Shown: positions 21,584 to 32,750 of the stretch, one piece after another
How the letters are laid out: each line of letters starts with the position of its first letter
Position numbering within the stretch: position 1 is the stretch's first letter
Assembly: GCA_015039365.1 (NCBI GenBank)
Contig: WION01000017.1
Location: forward strand, 428,282-492,281
Reading direction: 5' to 3'
From: Amanita rubescens
Lineage: Eukaryota > Basidiomycota > Agaricomycetes > Agaricales > Amanitaceae
DNA: 64,000 nucleotides
Translations under genes and position numbers: made by a program
The notes under the pieces: generated by a model
The model's input: the letters and a program-made list of their open reading frames with translations, nothing else
Told to the model about the DNA's origin: nothing
Database searches by the model: none

Positions 21584-24057
21584 ATGGCCATGTACTCTAT
21601 TCTTACTCCTTCAACACTCTCTATGTTTCCTCAGAGGGATCTCCTCATTGGCGACCTTAGGACCGGTCCACACAGCCGTGGCAATTATCACCTACCTCAA
21701 AACGTATCCCCTTTTCTGAATCCGGCTCCCTCGTCGACCACACTACCACGTTCCCCAACTCGTCAAAGCAAAAGCATGCAAAATCTCTCTTTGTCTGTCG
21801 TCTCTCTTTTATTTAACAAAAATTCCGGTCAATCGAGGCCTGGCACCGCTTCATCCATTAAAGATGAAAATTCTATAAATTTATTCGGTGACCCAAGTTC
21901 TCGAGACGAGAACCTCTCACCACGTAAGTCCTCCTTACGCCCAATTGCATGACATCCCACGTATCTCTATTCCACAATGCAGCACCTAGCCGGTCGGAGA
22001 AGCGCAGACATCATCGCACGCGCTCATCGTCCACCGGTATCGATAACAGCGCAAAGACTCTGCCACCACCTCTGAACCTTTCCAGTATCAGCCGGTCTTC
22101 ATCTCCATCAGCTCAGCCACAACCTCCGTTCCGAGGCAAGGCTAACTACCACCACTTCAGCAATCCATCCCAATCAATGTTGTATGATGACGGGCGCAGG
22201 CGGATCTCCCCGATACCTGTCCTAGAAATAACAACTGATACAGATGCGGTGTATGACGTTGAGGACGCCTGCTCTGCCGTTAGCAGCATCTACTTTGCTG
22301 ATGATCCAGACGAGAAACCATTAAAGAAATCGAACAAATCCGTTTCCCCAGATGATGATGAGCCAATCACGCCACCAATTTTCAACTACATGTTTGGTCC
22401 CGTGCTAGACATCAGCGCTGCGAATCGAATCACGGAAGCCGAAGAGAGCAAAGCAGAAGACGATGAAGACGATTTCCCGACGTATCGGAAATCATCCTTG
22501 GGGAACGATGAGAAGCTATTACGTACCCTGGGCGAGCTGCCATCCTCGCGGCATAAAAGACGCTCTTCTTCCATTGTGTTCAGACCGCCGCCTTCCTGCC
22601 GATCTTCTGTTTGTACCTCAATTGAATCACCATCTGATATCAGCTGGGCATTGCCTGAAGTACCGAGTCTTTCGCCCTTATCAACTGCCTTCAGCCCGCT
22701 ATCATCACCGCCTCCTCCTTCTCAGTCGAACGAATATGAACCTCCAAAGCGTAAACACCGCTCTTCAGCCTTCCGAAGTGTAGATTTGCTGCCGACGTTC
22801 CTGAAGTCGACGGGGCATAACCACCCCCGTAATTCATTGTTTCGGTCATCCTCGGTCTCATATTCGACGGTTCTCGCGTCATCAGCTCCTGTCCCACAAC
22901 CCCAGGACCCTAGCATTCCTCCCGGTTTGGATGTCATGGGGAGCAGTACAGCAAAGCTCAAAGAAAGGAAGGAGCACCGAGAGTCTGTTATAACGCAAGA
23001 TTCGTCCTTGTCCGACCTGCATCGTCTTCCTGCCTCTCTAACGAATCCTGTTGTCTTGGAGGATCCATATTCCACACATTCACTCACGTTCAATTATACT
23101 CCATCACGTTCCCACCTTGTTCAACGATCATCAACAATCACAGGACCCCTAAATTCCCATTTTGACGAACACAGAGACTCATTCTCAACCCAAATGTCCT
23201 CATTATCCGACCTTCATCGCCTTCCAGATTCTCTGAAGGATCCAATGCGGGACGAGGCACGGACCCTCAAGTCCGCAAACCCCACGGCATTCTTAGGTCC
23301 GTCTGCATCGGCATCATTACCCACCCCTGCCTCCGCCCCTGCTCAGGAAGTGCCAATTCTTATCATCGCTTCCCCTTCCCCGCGGCGTCACCGCCCCCTC
23401 CCCCTACTCCCTATCGAAACGTCAACGTTATCTCCTTCACAATTACCGACAAAAGCTCAAGAACAAGAAGGCACACTAGGCACAGGCACGGGCGCCGAAG
23501 AGATCATTGAACCAGGTTCTCACTCGCTCGTATCTCCCATCCTGTTTGCCCCTCCCGCTAGCGACCAAGAACCTGACGACATGGAGTCACCGTTCCGCCT
23601 TATCACTGGTTCAGCTGTTGGTACGAAAGAGAAGGACCTGGACCTATCATCTCTCTATTCTCTATCTCCATCTCCATCTCCGGCCCCATCTCTGTCTCCC
23701 AATAGCCCGAGGCGCGCGGAAGTCCGGCCCGCATTCGGAGATCTAGTATGGGGAGGTGTGACCGTGAGCAGCAAGCCTCAACCCCAGAGGAGACCGGTTG
23801 CGAATTCGTTGGACCACCTCGATACGGATTTGATACGGAGTAAAGATCGGCTATACCCATCCCCTGCTTTTGATGCAACAAGTGCAACGCTCAGACGACC
23901 ACGGACGATCAGCGCGCTTGAGGAGCGCAGGCCACCACAGCGTCATACGGTCTTTCGCACACTCAGGAGATCTAAACGAAACGGGCCCAGGACGTGGGTG
24001 GGTGAGTGGAACGTGGACATGCCAGATGTGATTAAGCAGTTGAGAGTTCTCAAATGA
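21584..24057 (+). CDS. Large Ser/Pro-rich disordered protein
   Basis: Two exons, 21584-21923 and 21980-24057, intron 56 bp (GTAAGT...TGCAG), 805 aa. The ATG at 21584 is followed by a second at 21590; either could be used. No catalytic domain is recognised. The protein is rich in Ser, Pro and basic patches (SEKRRHHRTRSSSTG after the splice), has an acidic stretch (AEESKAEDDEDDF), and carries two copies of SSLSDLHRLP about 65 residues apart. The C-terminus is basic and likely ordered (HTVFRTLRRSKRNGPRTWVGEWN ending in VIKQLRVLK), so a binding or signalling-scaffold role is possible. It converges on the PPR gene, with 170 bp between stop codons. Confidence 0.85.
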
Positions 24058-24227
24058 CAATAACTTATTATTATAAAGAGGAAAAGGATACCTTGTATAC
24101 CACAGCTATGATCATTAATATGTATCGTTTAGTCAAATGCAGATATCGGTAATGAATGCTGGCAGAAGTGAACGAAGGGGTTCGACGTGGTTGTCAGCGA
24201 ACTACAAGGATCGTGTACCTCGAGCTT

Positions 24228-26021
24228 TCACCTAGGCACCATCTCCGATTTCGCTTGCTCGATAACGTTGGATAGTGATCTGGGGCTCGTAACTCCGTTC
24301 AGCACCTTCGGGTCACTCACTTCTGCCCAAAGCGCACGCTGGAGCAGCCTCATCAACGGAGTAGCACTGAACCGCATGCCCGCAGGAACAGGCTCGTCAT
24401 CTTCCATCATCCCAAAAGTAGGCGTGATGAACTTGTCTGTTTCCTTGTCTTTGCGCAAGCCTTTTACCCTTTTGGGCGGGGCCGAAGACGCAAGCTCCTT
24501 CTTCCCCAATACCTCGGCCCACGGAACGCCTTCTAGCATCCCCCGCCTAACGTCAAACTTGTCCCCCTTGACATACTCCAGCACCCTCTTCGCCAACCCC
24601 TCATCCACATCCATCTGCCAAGTGATCGCATGCGGAAAGACCCCCAGGAACCGATCTCCCCATCTCGATTCCCCGGGCATTCGGTGTCGTTTGATATCCC
24701 ACCTGATGCGGTTCATGATGTGTTTGAGAATGATGTAATAAGTCCGGGGAGTGACGTTTTGCTTGAGGTGCATGAAGGAGGAAATGGCCACGATGGCGGC
24801 GGCGTAATCCCTCGATCTTATGAAACATCGGAAGGTAAGGGTAAGCAGGGTCGGGTTGGGCTCGAATGGGGGCGGTGCTGGGAGCGCGGATGTCGGCGGA
24901 GGCGTTGATCCTGGTTTGGGTCGGCGAGCCCCAACCTCGGCCATCAATAGCCGAGGTTGGTCATGATACCTTTGTATCATGTCAAAGAAGAGGCGTCGGG
25001 GAGAAAGTATGATATTTGATTCATCCTTGGTTCCCCCGCGTTCTTTCACTTTCTTGTTCCTTGCTTCAGGTTTGTACATCCTACAAAGCGCATTGAACAA
25101 GCTCCCAAACGTGTACGCGTCCGGGACGACGGTTGGCTCGCTATCCCCCATCACTTTCAGGATGGCGTAGATTGAGAAGGCGTTGTATAAACTTGATTGG
25201 CGAACTTCATGTGAGATGAGAATATTGAAAACGGCGGTACTTGGTTGGATGTCGTTGGCTCGCATAATTTCGAGAACTCGGGTAATGGTGGCCGAATCCC
25301 AGGTTTTCGTATCACGTATGGCGGACATGATGGCTACGTAAGGAACCTGGGCATAAGTGGAATCGGAAGCGTTGGAAGTGCTAGCAATAGCTTCCTCGTA
25401 TTCAGCCAGGGTTTCTAACGCGTCTCCTAACCTGTCATTACGAACTTGCGCGTCGACCAGTTTCGCAAGTAAGAATTTGCCAGGTGTGTAATCCTCGCTT
25501 TTGGTTTCAATGAAATTCTCGATTAAATCGATGATGACTTTGCGGGGTGCCCCAAGAGTGATCATGACTTGGAGAGCTTCTTCGAGCATGGATTCACTGA
25601 AATGCGGGTCGCTGAACATTCCTTCAAAAATGCCCAACATCCTGACGTCCTCTGGTGACATCGTAATAATCATTGCGAGGATTTTTGCGCTCAAGCCGAG
25701 GGAAGGGATCGCCCCGCTCTTGATCATTCGCGCGCAAACGGAGGTCGCGGCCAGGAAACGTTTTTGGTTGATGAGCAACGAGATGGTCGGCTCGAATATC
25801 TTATAAGACGCATATGGCGAGCGATGGTACGCGTCTAGACGGCGGTGGACAAAAGTTTCAACTTTGTTTTCATCCGGGCCACGTGAAATGTAATCTCTGA
25901 GGGTCGACGTAAATTTGGAGATTATCGACTGGTTGCCGCTTCTCATCGAATATTGGGCACATGAGGTCCATTTCGACGATGGAAGAACACGGCAGAGAGC
26001 CGTACGAAGGGATAAGCACAT
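24228..26021 (-). CDS. Pentatricopeptide-like mitochondrial protein
   Basis: Single exon, 597 aa, ATG at 26021-26019. The N-terminus (MCLSLRTALCRVLPSSKW) is basic, Ser-rich and without acidic residues, as for mitochondrial import. The body is all-helical with PPR-like repeats, for example EPTISLLINQKRFLAATSVCARM, SATITRVLEIMRANDIQPST followed by VFNILIS, PDAYTFGSLFNALCRMY, and TPRTYYIILKHIMN. These proteins bind organellar RNA. Which RNA cannot be told. Between repeats there is a charged, Pro-rich insert (residues about 330-390). Confidence 0.75.
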   Translation of the reverse strand: MCLSLRTALCRVLPSSKWTSCAQYSMRSGNQSIISKFTSTLRDYISRGPDENKVETFVHRRLDAYHRSPYASYKIFEPTISLLINQKRFLAATSVCARMIKSGAIPSLGLSAKILAMIITMSPEDVRMLGIFEGMFSDPHFSESMLEEALQVMITLGAPRKVIIDLIENFIETKSEDYTPGKFLLAKLVDAQVRNDRLGDALETLAEYEEAIASTSNASDSTYAQVPYVAIMSAIRDTKTWDSATITRVLEIMRANDIQPSTAVFNILISHEVRQSSLYNAFSIYAILKVMGDSEPTVVPDAYTFGSLFNALCRMYKPEARNKKVKERGGTKDESNIILSPRRLFFDMIQRYHDQPRLLMAEVGARRPKPGSTPPPTSALPAPPPFEPNPTLLTLTFRCFIRSRDYAAAIVAISSFMHLKQNVTPRTYYIILKHIMNRIRWDIKRHRMPGESRWGDRFLGVFPHAITWQMDVDEGLAKRVLEYVKGDKFDVRRGMLEGVPWAEVLGKKELASSAPPKRVKGLRKDKETDKFITPTFGMMEDDEPVPAGMRFSATPLMRLLQRALWAEVSDPKVLNGVTSPRSLSNVIEQAKSEMVPR

Positions 26022-27491
26022 CCGCTCATCGACTCATGGCGGAGAGGAGGTATTTGTTCTTGTTTGTCTGAAAAACCTGAAACTGCCAGCTTTCAATCAT
26101 TCAGGGCTCAATATTCTATTTTGTTACTAGACGAAAACGTTGTTATAGTGAAAGTCACATTAAGAAAGGAGGGTGAGAGCCAAGTAAATAGCTTTAATAA
26201 AATAACGAGGGACATTTCAGAAATATTCGCTAATCACAATAGATCGTCAGAGCACGGACCGCCATCGGCGAGTCTCAAAGAAATAGATACCAGCCAACGC
26301 CGACGTCCAGGCTCCCGCGCCCGAAAAATTGGATATAATCTCACCGACGCGTCCCTACGTCGAAGAGGCAACGCTGGGCTAGAGTTGTTGGGAATGACCT
26401 CCTCACATTTGCGCAGACTTTAACATGTCGACCAGTCTGGGCATTTGGCCGGCGTCTAATCTTTTAATCATTGGTTTCGCTCACATGGCTCTGAGTCGGA
26501 CGACATTTCCGGCGCGCCCGATGGAATGACGTTCAGTGCAATGATCGAATTCTGGCGTTCAAGTAGAACTGTGGAGGAAACAAGGGCAGGCGTCTAGATG
26601 AAGCTGTCCAAGGTTTGGCCTTTGTTTTCGTTTTGGCCACATGGGATATACGGTCCTGAGCGCTACTTAGTAAATTTGCGGACCGGGGACTGGGCTCTTC
26701 TCGTGGAGTGCTGGGCGTAAATCGGTGACAAGGCGGAATTCCTTGTGTGTGTTGTAGACCTCGTGATTTACGTTCTTCTGTGGAGTCCGGGAGCACCTGA
26801 TCGGCTATCATTTCTGGAGGCAATACCTGTCCACCGTGGGTGCCGGGATGATGAATTTGATTAACATCAACCAGTTCCTCAGGGTCCCATGCTTGAGGAT
26901 GGAATATTTTTCGAAATATCGAGCGTAGCGCATTCGGTCGATATCAACTCACGTTTGAAAGCAGGCATGCAGATGGACGGCGCCTCCTCGACTGAGTACG
27001 GTAAGTGTTTTCGTTTATTTACGAATTCGGTGACAAGGATCTACTAGTACTGATGAATGTTGTTACGAACTTTGCTGTACAGGGAGATGGTTCGGGACAT
27101 CACGTGTGCATGCCCAACACACATTGCTACCCAGCTTTTAGCCTTTTACGCATGGATGCTTAATGAATTGAAATTGGTGGCCTGGTGGCAGCAAGGCATA
27201 GACGCGACGGTAACTCAACACAGCTATGTTAGCCTCGGTCCGTATGTCCCAACTGACCAGAACCCTGAGGTTCTCTGTTCTTCGATCATGGACAGTGTGA
27301 AAACTAGCTGCCAAGACTTACGTTGTATTAGGTTTCATCGACCCCAATTCGCCAATTTCTAGGCTCCCGTTTCCATGAGGTGACTGCCTAAAACCCCTCA
27401 AGCTCCATATGTTTTAATTAATGGCAGCAGGCAGTAGTATAAAAACTGACGCTGTGTTAGGTTTTCTCGTGCCATCCCACCATAACTTACG
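26022..27491. other. Intergenic with a possible spliced minus-strand gene
   Basis: A minus-strand frame from about 26950 to 26533 is open for roughly 135 codons (RPNALRSIFRKIFHPQAWDP... ending RIRSLH) and may be the last exon of an unrecognised gene whose first exon lies near 26960-27000. I found no family match. The rest, including 27000-27360, shows nothing I can support. Confidence 0.3.
27438..27445 (+). promoter_or_regulatory. TATA box, cysteine-rich gene A
   Basis: TATAAAAA 54 bp before the ATG; the same octamer precedes the three sister genes at 48, 67 and 49 bp. Confidence 0.75.
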
Positions 27492-28236
27492 ATGCGTCGC
27501 ATTTTCGCATTCGTTTTCCTGCTAGCGACCGCCGTCATTCAAACAGGCGCTGAAGAGCTAGTCCAGGCCGAGTCCGCCACCTACCGTGTCAATAACGCTG
27601 TTGATGTCGAGGAGTCCAATGTCATTCGTGGTCTCTTAAAGGCGAAACGAGCCTGCCCAACGCACTATGGTTATTGCAGAAATACTGGGAGGTGTTGCCC
27701 CTTGGGCGGTGATTGCTGTGCAGATCGTCAGTTGTTTTAACGATCATGACCAATTGCATTCTGACTGTAGGCGCGCGATAATAGATAAATGCTGTGGCGC
27801 TGGTCTATGGTGCAGTTCGCCGGGTCGTAAGTACACAAGCGATACATGGGCCTTCTCGTCTTGACCATCCCCATAGACTGTTGTCATGATAATCAGAACA
27901 GCTGCGATCGTATTGGATGCTGTTACAAATCCGAGAATTGTTGCAGAGGTAATTCATTAACGCTGACCAGATATATATTTACTGATTTTTTTTTTCGAAA
28001 CCAAGGTGGGGCCTGTTGTCCTAGAGGGTGACGATTCTTTTCTTTTTCATCGAGAATTACTGGCTTACCGCATTGATAGCTACTACTGCGTGCGGAGACC
28101 GAATGGCAGTATTGGATGTTGTCCCGATGGGAAGCTTTGCTACGGTTCTCCCGAGGAGGGAGCCAGCAACGGCCAAGCCGAAAAATTATCGGAGGGTGAA
28201 GTGGCCAGCAGCGAAAGTAAAAATGTGGCGGACTAG
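27492..28236 (+). CDS. Secreted CC-doublet cysteine-rich protein A
   Basis: Five exons: 27492-27726, 27785-27826, 27877-27948, 28006-28027 and 28080-28236; 175 aa. Signal peptide 1-20, propeptide ending VIRGLLKAKR (possible Kex2 site), then CP..YGYCRNTGRCCPLGGDCC, KCCGAGLWC, HCCHDNQNSC, GCCYKSENCC, GGACCPRG, and the terminal module YYC...GCCPDGKLCYG. Some CC blocks sit on their own small exons, so the repeat array grew by exon addition. The first donor (GTCAGT) is weak and is the least certain junction. The tail is acidic and Ser-rich. Role unknown; effector, cell-wall or antimicrobial roles are all possible. Confidence 0.75.
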
Positions 28237-29788
28237 GACGGATGACCATGTGAACATGAACTTAAATGTCTTTGATTTGTTTGCGGGAAATTTACTGTTA
28301 CGAACTTTTAGCAATAGTGCCATGTATGGTCAGCAACAGAAACATCTTGATATTTTGACGTAATGCGCGGAAAGCCATCTTCGGGTAGTATACAATATGT
28401 TCCGTCAGGTCAAGAAATTAGTTGAACGCAAACTATGGAAAGCCGAATTACAACTGGCATCGATATACACCGCCATCATTAGTGGCATCATTCGCCAATC
28501 ATAGTAGCATATGTGTTTTTCTTACCGCCATTGACAGGAATCTCAATTGGCAGCTGACAGGTGGCGTGAATTCTCGAAACACGGGAACAGCGCCGAGGGC
28601 TTAGGGTTGCGTCTACTACTCCTAGCATTCGAGATAATCATCTCAGCAGTTCCCGCAATTATTACTGATTTTCGAAATTAAACCTGCCCGTGGGTCATAT
28701 GATGATTACGGCGCTAGTTGAATTTTAACGGTGGGTTAAGACAAGTCGTACTGGCTACGAGCCAGTGCCTATGATTCACTGTGCGGGAATGCTTGGAGTC
28801 TTTTTGAAATGGCTGGCCACGACGCCAAGATGTAGCAAAGCCTCGAGGCTGTCGAGTGGCTATGTTTATGATGCCTATATAGCCTCGCCAAGGCTAACCT
28901 AAGCTACATGTTTTAGTTAGTGGCAACGGCTAGTCACCTACCGCACCACGTCCATGTGTTAAGGAGTTGAGTCGCTCGAGACCTCTTCAGGAAAAAACGG
29001 GCCAGTTAAAAGTATTGCAGGACACCCAGTTGTATTTCTCTTGTTATTATTCACATCTCCAGTCGCGTAATCATGCTCAGCCGAGGGTAAAGGAGTCACC
29101 GACAGCCCTGACAACATTATTCAGGGATGAAAGTAAAATTGGAGCGGTGACGGACCAGGACGCCGATTCGGAGTGGCTTTAGCTTACACTTTTTTAGACC
29201 CACTTGCTGATGACAGCTTACTATAACGCACCCAGCTTCAGTCAAGGCGCACCATTCTTGTGACGCGTAAACATATACAGGGATAGATTAAGTTCAGTCA
29301 TCCCAAGACAACTTTTCGCTAGTATGATAAGCATCGCCCCCATTGCAGATCCTAATCACTCTAGCGCGAAACGCACCGGGACAAAGACTTTCGTTGCGGC
29401 AACGGGTTTCCTCCTTCCTAAGTAGGTGCAATGCATTATCTTGCAATGGCTGTGCCTTTTCTTAGTTTTCCACGTCCAATCCAACTTGAACCTGTCATTT
29501 ATTGAGTAAATGGTGCTAGCGAATTAGTGCATCTTCCCTATTGATGAACATCAGGATGAACGGTGCTTCGATGAAACACTTTCGACGCTCCACAATGAAG
29601 GGTCGTAGGACTCAACATGCGTCCTTCTGACTAGACATTATTGGAAATTACGTACTTTATTGGTGTAGATTCTTGGAGCATCTACCCGCCAAAGGCAGAA
29701 CTAAGCTGTATTTGCTTTAATGAGCGTCACGAACGAGCAGTATAAAAACCCACCAAGGACTCTGGTTACAACAGCCCCTCATACTACG
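28237..29788. other. Intergenic, with a likely relic promoter
   Basis: No intact gene. Near 28900-28950 the sequence aagctacatgttttagttagtggca resembles the segment just upstream of gene A's TATA box, suggesting a lost family member. The TATAAAAA of gene B lies at 29741-29748. Confidence 0.4.
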
Positions 29789-30185
29789 ATGCTTCGCCTC
29801 GCAGCTCTAGCCTTCTTCTTAGCTACTATCGTTAGCCAAGCGAGTGCCGACGTCTCCCTCACTTCTCCGCCTGTCCAGGCGAGAGCCATTCGCGGCCTCG
29901 TGCTAGAACGAGCTGCAGCCTGCCAGTATCCATATGGGTATTGCGATAACACTGGAGTGTGCTGTCCCTTGGGAGGTGGTTGTTGCTCAGATTACCGCTG
30001 TTGCGATAATGGGTGAGGTTTATCCCTTACTGAAGATGATAAATGGCTCACAGGGTATGGGTAGTTACTATTGCGCTGTAGCACCCGATGGCAGAATTGG
30101 CTGCTGTCCAGATGGAACGACCTGTTATGGTGATGGGGCTGAGAAAGCAGGAACTGACACGAAGGATGCGGCGGAGCAATCGTGA
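29789..30185 (+). CDS. Secreted CC-doublet cysteine-rich protein B
   Basis: Two exons, 29789-30012 and 30065-30185 (intron 52 bp, phase 2), 114 aa. The ATG at 29789 is chosen over upstream frames because it starts the signal peptide (MLRLAALAFFLATIVSQASA) 48 bp after TATAAAAA. Propeptide has AIRGLVLERA; then YGYCDNTGVCCPLGGGCCSDYRCCDNG and the terminal exon YYCAVAPDGRIGCCPDGTTCYG. It is the compact form of protein A: same first and last modules, middle modules absent. The last intron has the same phase as in A, C and D. The C-terminus is acidic. Confidence 0.85.
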
Positions 30186-31578
30186 GGAACGTCATATTAC
30201 GGTGGAATTCTTCTTGTATATGCAGAAACACCTCGTTCAATTACTTATGCCATCATCGTTAATGTTATAGCACTTTTTGATCGTCCAATTAGATCTGTCG
30301 GCGACAAAAGACCAATGCCTTGGCTGTTACGAGTAGATATGCTCATAATGCATAATGCATATTGAATATCTGGGATGGTGTATTATAATGGAATGAAAAT
30401 TTATGAGCATATCTACTGTACCGTCATATGTACATAGTGATGCAGAATCGCGCACGAAGGAGAGCCAGATCATGCCCTGTATCTCTTGGTCGTCTTATAC
30501 TGATTGACGAGGACTCCGAATGCCATCCCGCATAGACAACGGGCTGGTGCGGGCTTTGATCTAATAATCGAGGAGACGACAAGTATTTTGGTTTATTTAC
30601 TACAATGACATCTGACACTCGCCGTCAAACATCGTGCGGGCCGACTAGCATCCTTGGCAAGACAGCATGGAATGCATAAGGGCAGCTCAAGTGCTCAAGC
30701 TCTCAGGATCTCAAGAGTCATGTTAGTGTTATGCTAAAGGCTGCATATATTGATAACAGAGATGCATCAGCGACTTGGCAGGTATGGGCCGCCACTGCGT
30801 GCGGCAGGTCCTAGGCCAGATCTTTTTTTAAGCGAGTCAGGATGTGGCTGTGTTTGTTTGGCCCAGCAGTGTCTTAGCAAATAGCAAAAATTCGCAAAGA
30901 TGTGTAGCCTGCCAGCATAAGAATGATTGTTTACTTAAATAGACAAGTACAATGTCATTATGCTGATTGTAAATTTATAGAAGAGAATTTCTTTATGTGT
31001 AAACCACAGGTGCACGAGAGCGAGGTGACGATGTGTACCTCGAGTGATGCTTATTTGTCTAAGCTTGGCAAGTCGCGGCTCGGCAACTGCCGTTGTCTTA
31101 GAATCGCGTTACAAAAATCGCTGTGATCTGGAGGTTATAAAGCCGAAAAAAAACCTCATTTCATTCGGCCTCGGAACAGGACATCCACGAATCTGCGTCT
31201 GAAAACTTAACGAACTCTCAGACCGCTCTTATGGATTAGCCTCCCCACCAAACCCAACGCCCACGAACTGCGTGGTTCCAAGCGTATGCACTAGTTTAAG
31301 TGGTATTTGGGATAGGTCAGGGTTAAAGTTCGTTATTCGCCTGCTTACTGACAACTGAAGTATTGTATTGTCAAGTCCCACGTGCTCTCAACGAGCAAGA
31401 TGACCTGCTTGGTGCCGCTCGTGTTCGCTTCAATAACGGACACAAAGGAATGGTCACGCTAGTGTGCGATCTATGAACCAGGCCTCATTTGTCCTAATGA
31501 GAGGACCGTCGTATAAAAACACACCAGAATTCTGGTTACAGTACGTTCATTCGTACCCTTCCACCTATCGCACCTACG
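30186..31578. other. Intergenic
   Basis: No gene. Contains the inverted repeat 30332-30417 and gene C's TATAAAAA at 31512-31519, followed by ttctggttacag, which is also present after gene B's TATA box. Confidence 0.5.
30332..30417. repeat. Inverted repeat, 17 bp arms
   Basis: AGTAGATATGCTCATAA at 30332-30348 and its exact reverse complement at 30401-30417, with a 52 bp AT-rich spacer. No clear target duplication. Could be a small MITE or a transcript hairpin. Confidence 0.65.
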
Positions 31579-32281
31579 ATGCATCCCTTTGCATTTCTAC
31601 TCTTCTTGCTGGCTATCGTCTGTAGCCATGCAAACGCTGACCTGTCCATGCAACATGACACTCCCTCAGTGCAGCTGAATGCCATTCCTGGCATGCTAAG
31701 GGCGCGAGCCGATGATACTTGCCCCTCCGGCAATAAAGATTGCGGTGCTGATGGATGTTGTCCGCTCTCGGATGGCGTATGTTGCACAGGTCAGGCCAAA
31801 TGCTGTCCCACGGGTACCACATGTTTTTCAGATCGCTGTTGTGAAACGGGTACAGTACCCTGCGGTACTAAGATCTGCTGTCTCTCGAGCAGCGTATGTT
31901 GCGGCGATCGTTGCTGTCCCACGGGTACCACATGTTTTTCAGATCGCTGTTGTGCCACGGGTACAGAACCCTGCGGTACTAGCGGCTGCTGTCCCTCGGA
32001 CGGCGTATGTTGCGGCGATCATTGCTGTCCCTCCGGTACCGTATGCTGCGGTGATACCTGCTGCCCCGCGGGCGGTGTATGTTGCCCAGGCGGTAAATGC
32101 TGTCCCTCGGGCAACACATGTTGCTCAGATGGTAGTTGTTGCAGAGAGGGGTAAGTTTTCTTTCTTATTATTGGTAATAAATAGCTTACGCGTCTTTGAT
32201 AGTTGGCACTGTGTCAAGTCGGTACTAAGTCTTGTGACTAACTGTTGCCCCGACCTCCTCCCTTGCAATATACTTCCCTAG
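31579..32281 (+). CDS. Secreted CC-doublet cysteine-rich protein C (expanded)
   Basis: Two exons, 31579-32150 and 32203-32281 (intron 52 bp, phase 2), 216 aa. Signal peptide MHPFAFLLFLLAIVCSHANA, propeptide AIPGMLRARA, then about a dozen CC doublets in units such as DRCCPTGTTCFSDRCC and SDGVCCGDHCCPSG. A 111 bp unit (37 codons) is tandemly duplicated at 31801-31911 and 31912-32022. The terminal exon keeps the phase but has drifted (TNCCPDLLPCN). Closely spaced vicinal cysteines suggest a dense disulfide or metal-binding rod. Metallothionein-like binding is possible, but the signal peptide and spacing by Pro/Gly favour a secreted structural protein. Confidence 0.85.
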
Positions 32282-32750
32282 TTTCGGTCCGGAAATACTC
32301 AAGGGACAGAATCCAAGGAAGCCTGTAGCGATGGAGAGGACCAGTAACCTTACGCTACAATATGTTTCAATTTGACTACCTTTTGATTTTCTTTGTATAT
32401 CTCGTTGGTACGCGGAACTATGTACATTTCGGACGTGTTTTATCAATTGTAGTTAGTGTATGCATGGGGGAATAGTCGGTTATTATGATAGTCCAAGAAC
32501 TGCAATGGAATGATTTGACGAAAGCCTTCCAAAGGTTGCGGGAATCTAGTGTCCCCTTTGTACGTTCACTCGGCTTCCTCCAGGAGAGAATGATGGGCGA
32601 GAACTACGAAGGATCAGAGCAATGTGACTGAATGAAGACGTTTGCCAAAACAGTGTGGTAGGCGTCTAAACATATCCGAAAGAGGAATTGTTTGTCGAAA
32701 GAAGCAGGAATCGCCGCGTCAAACAGAACCAAACCTTGATCACTACCGCC
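32282..32750. other. Intergenic
   Basis: No gene recognised; promoter side of the LENG1-like gene. Confidence 0.4.

Noticed and set aside
31712..32281. 189-codon overlapping frame in cysteine-rich gene C
   Set aside because: It is a shadow of the repeated Cys codons in another frame; no start context, signal or homology, and the spliced secreted frame explains the sequence.
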